The translations under genes and the position numbers were made by a program. 32,965 bases of DNA, taken from NCBI RefSeq assembly GCF_900142765.1, contig NZ_FRCB01000015.1:1-32965 (forward strand), given 5' to 3'. The DNA comes from Roseovarius litoreus. GTDB taxonomy: Bacteria; Pseudomonadota; Alphaproteobacteria; Rhodobacterales; Rhodobacteraceae. Below are positions 7,732 through 15,303 of the stretch, one piece after another; the stretch's first letter is position 1; each line of letters begins with the position of its first letter. The notes under the pieces are model-generated. The model was not told where the DNA came from. It searched no databases and saw only the letters and a program-made list of their open reading frames with translations.

Positions 7732-8429
7732 GCCGCCTGTCTCATTCCGAAATCCACATGGTCCATCGTATCGGATGGCTGCGGGCGGCCGTTCTGGGCG
7801 CCAATGACGGACTCGTCTCGACTGCGAGTCTGGTTGTCGGTGTTGCCGCTGCAGGATCCGGAAAGCCCGAGGTTTTGATCGCGGGCCTTGCCGGGCTCGT
7901 CGCCGGGGCCATGTCCATGGCGGCAGGCGAATATGTCTCGGTGAGCTCGCAGACCGATGCCGAGCAAGCCGACCTTGCGCGCGAGACCCGTGAACTTGCC
8001 GAGACGCCGGAAGCCGAGCTTGAGGAATTGACGCTGATCTATGTCGACCGGGGGCTTGACCGCGACCTTGCCGAGAAGGTGGCAGCTCAGTTGACCGAAC
8101 GCGACGCGCTCGGATCGCATGCGCGCGACGAGCTTGGCATCTCCGAGACCGTGACGGCCCGTCCGATCCAGGCCGCCCTGGTGTCGGCCCTGACCTTTGC
8201 CTTGGGCGCCGTGCTTCCGTTGATCGTCGCGCTGCTGGTGCCGGAACCGAGGATCGGCCTTCTGGTGGGGGCATCCTCGATCCTTGGGCTGGCGGTTCTT
8301 GGTGGGCTTGGCGCGTCCGCTGGCGGAGCCGGCGTGATGCGTGGGGCCGCAAGGGTGACGTTCTGGGGCGCGTTGGCCATGGGCGCGACGGCCGCAGTCG
8401 GGGCGGTGTTCGGGGTCACGTTGGGGTAG
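7728..8429 (+). CDS. VIT1/CCC1-type iron/manganese transporter
   Basis: ATG 7728 overlaps the ATPase stop (ATGA) and follows AAGGAG at 7715-7720. The 233-residue protein shows the family signature IGWLRAAVLGANDGLVSTAS and the MSMAAGEYVSVSSQ helix. A soluble Glu-rich segment (about 80-125: LAETPEAELEEL, then KVAAQLTERDAL) corresponds to the metal-binding domain of VIT1. Three C-terminal helices follow. Family members export Fe2+ or Mn2+ from the cytosol by proton antiport. As the last gene of the run it probably protects the cytoplasm from ferrous iron produced or imported through the neighbouring redox system; that link is inference. Confidence 0.9.
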   Translation: MSRLSHSEIHMVHRIGWLRAAVLGANDGLVSTASLVVGVAAAGSGKPEVLIAGLAGLVAGAMSMAAGEYVSVSSQTDAEQADLARETRELAETPEAELEELTLIYVDRGLDRDLAEKVAAQLTERDALGSHARDELGISETVTARPIQAALVSALTFALGAVLPLIVALLVPEPRIGLLVGASSILGLAVLGGLGASAGGAGVMRGAARVTFWGALAMGATAAVGAVFGVTLG

Positions 8430-8761
8430 GAGTGTGTCGCGCCGGCCAATAGATCTGTGTCGGGTCACTTGGCCATCTTGCCAACCTTCAGACTTCGTTG
8501 GTGGATTGGATTTCATCTGGCTTTGAACCAAGAGGTTACGGCGTTGGCCTGCCGCAATTCGCAGGCAGTATGACGTCGGCATGACTTCAATTGGGAGCCC
8601 GTTGGCGTGTGCCGCAATGCGCCGGCTTCAATCGCGAGATTTCGCACGACGTCATGGGGATTTCGCGGTGGGTTTTCTTGGCCTGCGCTGCAAGAAAGCC
8701 GATGTCTTGATCGCATCGGCAAGCAGCTTTGCGCGTCCCGTTGCATCGGCTAGGCTAGGGC
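8430..8761. other. Intergenic stretch without a supported gene
   Basis: I see no convincing reading frame on either strand across these 332 bases. A 6-bp hairpin (GCCTGC at 8547-8552 with GCAGGC at 8561-8566) lies inside, with no T-tract. The region probably holds the promoter of the AraC-type regulator that starts at 8762, but no clear -35/-10 pair stands out. Confidence 0.5.
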
Positions 8762-9766
8762 ATGGGCTATGTCACCTCTCTTTTTGCGCGCAAGATGATC
8801 GCGGCGGCGGGCGATGTCATCGATGGCGCGGCGCTGCTTCAAGGGGCGGGCATAGATCCGGATGGCCCCTGGGATCCGAAAGTGATGATCCCGGCCGCCA
8901 CCTATTACGACATGCTGGAGCGCCTCGCGGATCAGATCGATGTGACCGAAATGCCGGTCCGCACCGGAGCCTCGATGCAACTGGACGAGTACGGCGCGCT
9001 TGGGCTTGCCTTCAAGGCCGCGCCGACGCTGGGCGCATCCTATGCGCGGGTCGAGCGGTATGCCCGCCTGTGGACCAGCGTGGTGCAGTACGAACTGCGC
9101 CCGGAGCCGCGCGGTACGCTCTTCATCCTGCACCGCCCCGGTGAACGGCGTCTGGGCATGCGGCTGTCGAACGAAACGACGCTTGTGAGTTCCGTGTCGA
9201 TCGCCCGTCAGGTCAGCCCGGTGCCCGTCAAACCCTTGGAAGTTCTGATCCGGCATCCGGCCCCGAGTTCGGTGGCTGCGCATGAAGACTGGTTCGGTTG
9301 TCCCGTCCGGTTCGGCATGGGTCTCGACGCGATCCTCTATTCGCAAGAGACGCTGGCGCAGCCAAACATTCTTGGGGACGCGGGCATTTCGCGTTACCTC
9401 GCCTCACATCTCGACAAGGAGCTGTCGGAGATCGCCGACGAGGCCCCATTGGTCAAAGAGACCAAGGATGCCATCGCGCAGGCGCTCAGCGAAGGCGCGC
9501 CAAAGATGGCCGATATCGCGCGCGGGCTTGGGCTCAGCGCCCGGTCGTTCCACAGGCGGCTCTCCGAACATGGGATCAGCTTTCAGACCCTGACCGAAGA
9601 GACCCGTCGCGAACTGGCGGAGGGGCTCTTGCGCGACGATGGTCACTCGCTGGCCGAGATCGCCTTTCTGACAGGGTTTGCCGAGCAGAGCTCTTTTACC
9701 CGTGCCTTCAAGAGATGGGTGGGCATAACGCCGGCCAGCTACCGAAAGGCGCGGGCGGACGGCTGA
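8762..9766 (+). CDS. AraC-family transcriptional regulator with arabinose-binding-like sensor domain
   Basis: This is a 334-residue protein. The N-terminal about 200 residues match the Arabinose_bd-type domain of OruR/ArgR-like AraC regulators (LLQGAGIDPDG, then EYGALGLAFKAAPTLGASY). The C-terminal about 90 residues contain the double helix-turn-helix: MADIARGLGLSARSFHRRLS, then HSLAEIAFLTGFAEQSSFTRAF and KRWVGITPASYRK. The second helix-turn-helix carries the usual GF--QSSF-RAFKRW-G-TP signature. It stands 104 bases upstream of, and in the same direction as, an NmrA-type gene and two small membrane protein genes, which it likely controls. The inducer is unknown. Confidence 0.93.
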   Translation: MGYVTSLFARKMIAAAGDVIDGAALLQGAGIDPDGPWDPKVMIPAATYYDMLERLADQIDVTEMPVRTGASMQLDEYGALGLAFKAAPTLGASYARVERYARLWTSVVQYELRPEPRGTLFILHRPGERRLGMRLSNETTLVSSVSIARQVSPVPVKPLEVLIRHPAPSSVAAHEDWFGCPVRFGMGLDAILYSQETLAQPNILGDAGISRYLASHLDKELSEIADEAPLVKETKDAIAQALSEGAPKMADIARGLGLSARSFHRRLSEHGISFQTLTEETRRELAEGLLRDDGHSLAEIAFLTGFAEQSSFTRAFKRWVGITPASYRKARADG

Positions 9767-9870
9767 CCTTTTCTGGCTGCAGTGGTCAAAACGCTGGCGG
9801 GGTCGGTCAATACCGCTGCTCCGGCGGTTGCCTATACCTTGGTCGTCAACCCGAACCAAGGAGATTACCC

Positions 9871-10698
9871 ATGCAAGACCAACCCATCCTCGTCATCGGC
9901 GCAACCGGCAAGACCGGTGCCCGCGTCGCCGCCAAGCTCGAGGCCAAAGGCGTCGCCGTCCGCAGAGGCTCGCGCAGCTCCGCCACGCCCTTCGACTGGG
10001 AGGCGCCTGAAACCTGGGCGCCGGCGCTGAGCGGCGTCCGCGCGGCCTATATCACCTACTTTCCCGATCTTGCTTTCCCCGGCGCGGTTGAGAAGCTCGA
10101 GTCGCTGGTAGAGACGGCGAAGGATGCCGGTCTGGGGCATCTCGTGTTGCTGTCCGGTCGGGGTGAGCACCATGCTCGGCTGGGCGAAGAGGTCGTGCGC
10201 AGCTCGGGTGTCGATTTCACCATCGTCCGCGCTGCGTGGTTCGCGCAAAACTTTTCCGAGGGCTACCTGAGCGACCCGATCCTTGCCGGCGTCCTGCCCA
10301 TGCCGGGCGGCGAAATTGCAGAGCCGATCATTGACATAGATGACATCGCCGATGTCGCGGTCGCGGCGCTGACCGAGGAAGGCCACAGGGGCAAACTCTA
10401 CGAGGTAACCGGCCCGCGTCTGATGACCTTCGCCGACATGGCGCGCGAGCTCTCAGCAGCACTTGGCCGACCGATCCGGCACATCCCGATCAGCTTCGAG
10501 GATTTTCATGCCAACATCGCGCAGTCGGGCGGGACCTTCGTTGCAGACGTGTTCACCGCCATCGCGCGCGAAACGCTGGACGGGCGCAACGCACACGTGA
10601 CTGACGGCGTGATGCAGGCGCTCGGCCGACCGCCGCGCGACTTTGCCGACTTTGCCAAGGCCGCGGCGCGCGCGGGCGCATGGTCGAGCGCTGCCTGA
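9871..10698 (+). CDS. NmrA-type NAD(P)-binding protein (atypical short-chain dehydrogenase)
   Basis: The ATG at 9871 is preceded by AAGGAG at 9858-9863; the frame is open much further upstream only by chance, through the AraC gene. The 275-residue product begins with an NAD(P)-binding Rossmann motif GATGKTG (10-16). It continues with PALSGVRAAYITYFPDL, LVLLSGRGEHH and the RAAWFAQNFSEGY stretch typical of NmrA/ergot-alkaloid-type atypical SDRs. These proteins sense or reduce with NAD(P)(H); the substrate cannot be told. It forms a run with the genes at 10731 and 11208, probably under the AraC regulator upstream. Confidence 0.88.
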   Translation: MQDQPILVIGATGKTGARVAAKLEAKGVAVRRGSRSSATPFDWEAPETWAPALSGVRAAYITYFPDLAFPGAVEKLESLVETAKDAGLGHLVLLSGRGEHHARLGEEVVRSSGVDFTIVRAAWFAQNFSEGYLSDPILAGVLPMPGGEIAEPIIDIDDIADVAVAALTEEGHRGKLYEVTGPRLMTFADMARELSAALGRPIRHIPISFEDFHANIAQSGGTFVADVFTAIARETLDGRNAHVTDGVMQALGRPPRDFADFAKAAARAGAWSSAA

Positions 10699-10730
10699 CC
10701 CACACTGCGCCCATACCGAAAGGACATCCC

Positions 10731-11147
10731 ATGACCCTCGACCGTCTGCAGAACTTCGCGCTTGGCATCGCAGGTCTATCCGCCCTCGGCATTGGTGCCG
10801 CGATTACCCTTATCCCGCATACGTTCTACGCAAGCTACGGGATCGCGCTTGGGTCTGACCCCAGCCTTTTGAGCGAGTTGCGCGCGCCCGGCGCCTGTCT
10901 CTCCGCGCTTGGTGCCGTCATGCTGGCGGGCATCATGTGGCGATCCCTGGCCGAGGCGGCGCTTGTTGCTGCGCTTGTCGTGTTCCTCGGCTTTCCTGCC
11001 GGGCGCGTCGTCGGGCTTGTCCTTGACGGTGTGCCCTCTGCCGGGATCCTGGCGGCGCTCGTTTTTGAACTGGCGATTGCGGTGATCTGCCTCGTCGCCT
11101 TCCGGCCCGGGAGAGGACGGGCCGGACCGCGCGTCGCCCTTCGCTGA
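10731..11147 (+). CDS. DUF4345-like small membrane protein
   Basis: ATG 10731 follows AAAGGA at 10719-10724. The 138-residue protein has four predicted membrane helices: FALGIAGLSALGIGAAITLI, LRAPGACLSALGAVMLAGIM, AALVAALVVFLGFPAGRVVGL and ILAALVFELAIAVICLVAF. The LRAPGA motif after helix 1 and the GRVVGLVLDG motif fit the DUF4345 family. Function is unknown. Such genes often accompany AraC regulators and NmrA proteins, as here. The tail is short and basic. Confidence 0.8.
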   Translation: MTLDRLQNFALGIAGLSALGIGAAITLIPHTFYASYGIALGSDPSLLSELRAPGACLSALGAVMLAGIMWRSLAEAALVAALVVFLGFPAGRVVGLVLDGVPSAGILAALVFELAIAVICLVAFRPGRGRAGPRVALR

Positions 11148-11158
11148 TCCCATTTTCC

Positions 11159-11183
11159 CCGCGGCGGGGGGTCTCCGCCGCGG
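11159..11183 (+). other. Perfect intergenic hairpin between DUF4345 and DUF1772 genes
   Basis: CCGCGGCGG (11159-11167) and CCGCCGCGG (11175-11183) form a perfect 9-bp stem with a 7-base loop, with no T-tract after it. Within one transcript it is more likely an RNA-stability or processing hairpin than a terminator. Confidence 0.6.
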
Positions 11184-11207
11184 TCCGCATATCAAGGAGC
11201 TCTGTCC

Positions 11208-11732
11208 ATGTCCCCGTTCTTTTTCATCCTGATGCAGGTCGCCATCCTTGCCTATGCTTTGGTGGGCGGCGTTTTCCTCGCATTCTCGGACTTCATCATG
11301 CGCGCGCTGTCGCTGACTGGCGGCAATGGCGGCGTGGAGGCCATGCAGGTCATCAATCGCGAGGTCTTCCACTGGGTTTTCATGGTCCTTTTCCTCGGGA
11401 TGGCGGCGGTGTCGCTTGTCATCTTCGGGTACGGTGCGACGCATCTCGCCCATCCCTCTGGCGGGGTGATCCTGCTTGCGGGCCTCGTCTACCTGATCGG
11501 CTGCTTCGGCGTGACGGTCGTATTCAATGTACCGATGAACGAGGCACTCGCCGGGATGGACCTGACACAGGACGCGACCCGCGCCTATTGGACAGGCACC
11601 TATCTGCCGCGCTGGACCTTCTGGAACACTGTTCGGACGCTGGCATGCGGGGTGTCCGCAGCCCTTCTGCTCTTCGGGCTGCTATCGATGACCGAAGCAC
11701 AGGCAACCGCGCTTCATGTCGTGGCGCGATGA
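11208..11732 (+). CDS. DUF1772 (anthrone oxygenase-like) membrane protein
   Basis: ATG 11208 is preceded by AAGGAG at 11193-11198. The 174-residue product has four hydrophobic helices. The family pattern is visible as FLAFSDFIMRAL, MQVINREVFHWVF, NVPMNEALAGMD and the ending YLPRWTFWNTVRTLACGVSAALLL, all typical of DUF1772. The family includes fungal anthrone oxygenases, but bacterial members have no established role. It is the last gene of the AraC-NmrA-DUF4345 run and overlaps the convergent gene on the minus strand by 19 bases. Confidence 0.85.
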   Translation: MSPFFFILMQVAILAYALVGGVFLAFSDFIMRALSLTGGNGGVEAMQVINREVFHWVFMVLFLGMAAVSLVIFGYGATHLAHPSGGVILLAGLVYLIGCFGVTVVFNVPMNEALAGMDLTQDATRAYWTGTYLPRWTFWNTVRTLACGVSAALLLFGLLSMTEAQATALHVVAR

Positions 11733-12391
11733 AGCAGGAGCCGCAGGCAGAAGGCTGTTTCGGCCAGGATGGTCACGCCATAGGCCGGCGCGAAGGCGGC
11801 TGACAGGTCGGGCGCGAAGAACCGCAGGGCGCTGCCTGTGAGATAGACCAGACCGGCTGCTGCGAGACCAATTCCGAAGGCGCGGGCGAAGACCCGCGAA
11901 CGCCAGACGAGCATCCCCATGATCAGGCTGTTCACGCCGAAGAAAAAGAGGCCGAGGTCATAGCCATGACCGTGCAGATCAAGGAAGACGAGCGCCAGTG
12001 CCTCTGCATCGACAACCCCGGTGTCCCCCGAAATCAAGAGCCACGCGGCCTGCATGGCCATGAGGTTCGCAGCGATCAAGATGGTCTGGATCAGACGGAA
12101 CACCATGGCCGAAAGAGCGAGACCCGGTGCGACTGACCGGAAGATAAGGTAGAGCAGTATCGCAAGCCCTGCATCGCAGAGCGCCATGATCAGGTCGGCG
12201 GCGATGGCCAACCGGAACTGGACCGGTGCGGCAAGGATGGCCGCCCCCGTGCCCTCTGCATCGGTAAGATCGATCAACGGGCCGCGAAGACCAAGCTCGG
12301 CACCCAATCCGGCAACGATGATGATGAGATAGAGCAATCCGGCAACCCGGATCTGGCGCGCAAGGGCGGGGCTCGGCATAAGGTCTTTCAT
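11714..12391 (-). CDS. DUF4386-like multi-pass membrane protein
   Basis: This 225-residue protein on the minus strand starts MKDLMPSPALARQIRVAGLL. It has six probable membrane helices and the characteristic RVAGLLYLIIIVAGLGAELGLR opening, LIQTILIAANLMAM, HGHGYDLGLFFFGVNSLIMGML and the near C-terminal FFAPDLSAAFAPAY. These match the DUF4386 family. Function is unknown. It is convergent with the DUF1772 gene, and their coding ends overlap. A terminator for either gene is not evident in the overlap. Confidence 0.82.
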   Translation of the reverse strand: MKDLMPSPALARQIRVAGLLYLIIIVAGLGAELGLRGPLIDLTDAEGTGAAILAAPVQFRLAIAADLIMALCDAGLAILLYLIFRSVAPGLALSAMVFRLIQTILIAANLMAMQAAWLLISGDTGVVDAEALALVFLDLHGHGYDLGLFFFGVNSLIMGMLVWRSRVFARAFGIGLAAAGLVYLTGSALRFFAPDLSAAFAPAYGVTILAETAFCLRLLLHRATT

Positions 12392-13190
12392 GGTTTCGGT
12401 CCTTCGAGAATTCCGCGTGACGGCCCTGCCGGCCCGACCCAGTCAGGCGGTCTTTCGCCTTGGCCAAGGACAGCACGCCGATCGTTTTCTAGATCACGTC
12501 GTATGGCTCGCCCCCGGCTGTGAAATTTTCCTGCATGAAGTGGGTGACTCGGTCTGCGCAGAGCGTGGTCACCATGCTTCAAGCCGTTCGCCCCGCCGAA
12601 TACCAGCGTCCTGTTGCCGAAGCGGGGCACCTGAATTGAAACGTTGAGATCAATCATGTCGGCACCCAGAGGCTTATGAATGACCCCGCCGGGCGACCGG
12701 ATGTCGAAATTGGTCGATGCCCGAATTCACTGATCACATGGTTGTCCTGATCTCATCGTTTCTATTTCAGTCGCGAAACTTTCGCAAACGTCGTCGCCCG
12801 CCTGTCTTTGCTCGGGGCGGGCGAGCGGGACGCGCGCCGCGTGCGTATGGTGTGCACCGTGGACCCATTTCATATACGCGGCCCCGAGGGGCTTGCTGAA
12901 TGCCCTTGAACGCAGCGTGCGCGGCGGCGAGTAGCCGGAGGGTGGTGTGAAACACTCGCCCTGACACACTTGGCAGCCGCCGCAGGTCAACCGGCCATGT
13001 GAGATTGAAATTCAGGAATGCCTGAAATCTAAACACAACGCCTAAAGTCACGCCATTTTTGACGCATGACGCGGTTGTGGGGCCACTATTTTGCGCATTT
13101 CAATTCCTGATCCTCCAACTTTCTTGGCAACGCAAAAATGTCAGACTAAGCATAACGAGTGACCGATATCCCAAGTGCTGGACGGTTTTT
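12392..13190. other. Long stretch without a convincing gene, probable junction DNA
   Basis: Frames here are short, overlap each other and lack family resemblance. The minus strand holds a small gene-like tail from 12563 to 12477 (start MVTTLCADRVTHF, end GGEPYDVI then stop), but its upstream frame is closed at once, so it may be a decayed gene end. Two inverted repeats are seen: an 8-bp perfect stem (12795-12802 with 12816-12823) and TTCAGG/CCTGAA (13011-13016 with 13021-13026). Base composition drops after about 13000. I read this as non-coding junction DNA next to the IS-like end at 13191. Confidence 0.45.
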
Positions 13191-13207
13191 GGCACTGTTG
13201 CATAAAT
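13191..13207 (+). repeat. IS6-like terminal inverted-repeat end
   Basis: GGCACTGTTGCATAAAT begins with 12 bases (GGCACTGTTGCA) identical to the terminal inverted repeat of IS6/IS26-family elements. No transposase is present beside it, so only one end is left. By the usual orientation the element body would lie to the right, where amiC now starts, so the interior has been lost or replaced. The last two bases are the start of the amiC ATG at 13206. Confidence 0.5.
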
Positions 13208-14375
13208 GGATGTCCCGATGACTTCTCGTGGAGCGCCGGTCACAATCGGCATGTTGTTCTCGCAAACCGGTGTCACTGCGGTGCTCGAACGCTCGCAGCG
13301 TCAGGCCGCGATGCTGGCGGTTTCTCAGATAAATTCAGAGGGCGGCCTGTTGGACCGCGAGGTTGTGTTGCTCGACTCTGACCCGGCCTCCAATCCCGGC
13401 CGGTTCAGGACAGAAGCCAAACGGCTTCTGGATGCCGGGGCAGAAACGTTGTTCGGTTGTTACATGTCGTCCACGCGCAAGGCTGTGTTGCCAGTCGTTG
13501 AATCGCGAAACTCGCTGCTGTTTTATCCAACGCTTTATGAAGGTTTCGAATACACGCCATTTTGCATCTACTCAGGCGCCGCACCCAACCAAAATGCGGG
13601 TATGTTGGCGGATTATCTGACTGAAACCCATGGGCAAAGCTATTATTTCGTCGGATCAAATTATGTTTATCCCTATGAATGCAACCGCATCATGCGCGAC
13701 CTGCTGTCGAACCGCGGGGCCACGGTCGTGGATGAAGTTTATATTTCTCTGGATCCAAGCGATGAAGAAATCGCACGTGTCATCGCGATGCTGAAGGATG
13801 CCGGCCCGGTGGTGGTGTTTTCTACCCTGGTTGGCGACGGGGCTGTGCGGTTCTACAAGGCTTACGACAAGGCGGGGTTCGACCGGACCGCGCAGCCGAT
13901 CGCGTCCTTGACCTTTGGAGAGCCGGAAATACAAGCGCTCGGAAGCGAGGCGGCGACGGGGCATATCAAAGCCGCGCCCTATTTCAGTGTGCTGGACACT
14001 CCTGCAAATCGGGAATTCGTCAAGTCCTACCGCGAGACTTTTGGCCCGGACGCGCCCATCTCGGCAGAGGCTGAAGCGGCATATTTCCAGGTGAAGCTCT
14101 TTGCAGAGGCGGTGCGCCGTGCGGGCAAGTCGGATCGAAACTCGGTCATCCGAACCTTGCCCACGTTCAGCTTCGAGGCCCCTCAAGGCACGGTGCGCGT
14201 GGATAGCGTCACGCATCATACGCATCTCTGGCCTCGCGTAGCTGTCGTCGGAGAGGATGGAGAGTTTGAGATTGTGCGCGAAGCCACGGAACCGGTGGCA
14301 CCTGATCCTTATCTTGTAGAGCTGGAAAACAGCTCCTGGATGCTTCCTTCAGATTTGGCTCACGGGAGTTCCTGA
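13206..14375 (+). CDS. amiC: AmiC, amide-sensing negative regulator (periplasmic-binding-protein fold)
   Basis: This 389-residue protein is similar throughout to Pseudomonas aeruginosa AmiC (385 residues). Matching stretches include IGMLFSQTGVTAVLERSQR, GCYMSSTRKAVLPVVESR, FYPTLYEGFEYTPF, APNQNAGMLADYL, VGSNYVYPYECNRIMRDL and the C-terminal VAPDPYLVELENSSWM. There is no signal peptide, as expected for a cytoplasmic sensor. In the known system AmiC binds AmiR and releases it when an amide is bound. The start is ATG 13206 or 13218; neither has a strong ribosome site, and the first sits at the very edge of an IS-like end. Its stop overlaps the amiR start (TGATG). Confidence 0.93.
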   Translation: MDVPMTSRGAPVTIGMLFSQTGVTAVLERSQRQAAMLAVSQINSEGGLLDREVVLLDSDPASNPGRFRTEAKRLLDAGAETLFGCYMSSTRKAVLPVVESRNSLLFYPTLYEGFEYTPFCIYSGAAPNQNAGMLADYLTETHGQSYYFVGSNYVYPYECNRIMRDLLSNRGATVVDEVYISLDPSDEEIARVIAMLKDAGPVVVFSTLVGDGAVRFYKAYDKAGFDRTAQPIASLTFGEPEIQALGSEAATGHIKAAPYFSVLDTPANREFVKSYRETFGPDAPISAEAEAAYFQVKLFAEAVRRAGKSDRNSVIRTLPTFSFEAPQGTVRVDSVTHHTHLWPRVAVVGEDGEFEIVREATEPVAPDPYLVELENSSWMLPSDLAHGSS

Positions 14376-14980
14376 TGCCCCGTTTCCGTCTGAGGGATTT
14401 GCGTGACCTATTCGTCGTGATCGTGCACCCGTCCGACAGCGACGGTCGGGCGATGCTTGAACAGATGGAGCGGATCGGTTGCAGGACCGAGCTGATCTGG
14501 CCTCCGAAGCGCCGTCTCCCACCGAATGCGGATGTCGTCTTTCTTGGGCTTTTCTTCGACAGCCGGAAAGACATCACCAACATGATCCGCCGATCTGAAA
14601 AGCCCGGGCCGGCAATCATAGGTGTGGTCGATTACGAGAACCCTGCGATGCTTGAATTTGTGCTGGAGGTCGGGGCAATCGCCGTCACATCCAAGCCCGT
14701 GCGCAGCTTCGGCATATTGACCAACCTCGTGGTCGGATATTCCAGCATGCTGCGCCAGTTCGAGGCACAGGAACGAATCACGCGGCTGGAAAAGAAGCTT
14801 CTTGGCAAGAAAGTAATCGCCAAGGCAAAGGCAATTCTCATCAATATGCATGGGTTCAGTGAAGAAGATGCCTATAAATTAATCAGAGAGCAGGCAATGT
14901 ATAAGCGAACGACGATAGAAGACATGGCACAGGCAATAATCAATGCAAATGAGCTTTTGTCCGGGCCCAGCCTGTCGTAA
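14375..14980 (+). CDS. amiR: AmiR, ANTAR-domain RNA-binding antiterminator
   Basis: This 201-residue protein resembles P. aeruginosa AmiR (196 residues). Residues 1-125 form a pseudo-receiver; at the position of the phospho-acceptor Asp the strand reads ADVVFLGLF, so phosphorylation is not expected. A short coiled coil (about 128-150) leads to an ANTAR domain (about 147-195: AKAILINMHGFSEEDAYKLI, then MAQAIINANELL). GGGAG at 14364-14368 and the one-base overlap with amiC show translational coupling, which keeps the AmiC-AmiR ratio fixed. AmiR binds tandem hairpins in leader RNA to prevent termination; a fitting pair lies across its own stop codon (14971-15013). The 3' half is less GC-rich than its neighbours. 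Confidence 0.93.
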   Translation: MPRFRLRDLRDLFVVIVHPSDSDGRAMLEQMERIGCRTELIWPPKRRLPPNADVVFLGLFFDSRKDITNMIRRSEKPGPAIIGVVDYENPAMLEFVLEVGAIAVTSKPVRSFGILTNLVVGYSSMLRQFEAQERITRLEKKLLGKKVIAKAKAILINMHGFSEEDAYKLIREQAMYKRTTIEDMAQAIINANELLSGPSLS

Positions 14981-15013
14981 CGTAACCTCAGGACGTGGCC
15001 AAAGATGCCCACG
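14971..15013 (+). promoter_or_regulatory. Tandem ANTAR-type RNA hairpins (probable AmiR target)
   Basis: Two adjacent hairpins each carry a six-base loop with A at position 1 and G at position 4, the published ANTAR-target signature. Hairpin 1 (14971-14992) has an outer CCTG/CAGG stem, a 2x2 mismatch, a G-C and T-A closing pair, and loop AACGTA. Hairpin 2 (14994-15013) pairs CGTGG with CCACG, has one C-C mismatch, a closing C-G pair, and loop AAAGAT. They are one base apart. Hairpin 1 includes the amiR stop codon. The next gene, urtA, starts 290 bases further on. Confidence 0.6.
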
Positions 15014-15303
15014 CACTGACCAATCCACGCTGTCGCCGAACCATGTTGGTAGGTGAATGCGTAGGCAGGAAGGCGCAACGCTGCCCCTGACTGCAGGCCG
15101 CTAAATACCGGCCACACTTTGCAAAAATAAGCAGGAACACTGCACGCTGGCATGCCTTGCGCGCGTTCCGTCGAACAATGCCGTCATTCCTGCACTGCAT
15201 GCGTCTGCGGACGCCATTCTTCAACTTCGGTCACACACCTTCTTGGCGTGCCGCCCGTTCGCATGCGCCCATCCCAACACACTTCTTGATGGAGACGAAG
15301 ATA
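15014..15303 (+). other. Leader region ahead of urtA
   Basis: There is no gene here. It holds several inverted repeats: GGCAG/CTGCC (15064-15068 with 15081-15085), GGCCG/CGGCC (15096-15100 with 15109-15113) and GCAGGAA/TTCCTGC (15131-15137 with 15187-15193). None is followed by a good T-tract, so I cannot point to an intrinsic terminator; a Rho-dependent one is possible. A ribosome site GGAG (15291-15294) precedes the urtA start. Confidence 0.45.

Noticed and set aside
5554..8352. Very long open frame (932 codons) on the minus strand
   Set aside because: It is antisense to apbE, the P-type ATPase and the VIT gene, is extremely rich in Arg/Gln/His and matches no family; a high-GC shadow frame.
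13190..13204. TGGCAC followed by TTGCA as a sigma-54 promoter before amiC
   Set aside because: The GG to GC distance is 9 instead of 12, so it does not fit a -24/-12 promoter; the IS6-type end explains the sequence better.
15148..15160. TGGCAT...TTGC as a sigma-54 promoter before urtA
   Set aside because: The spacing between GG and GC is 10, two bases short of the required 12.
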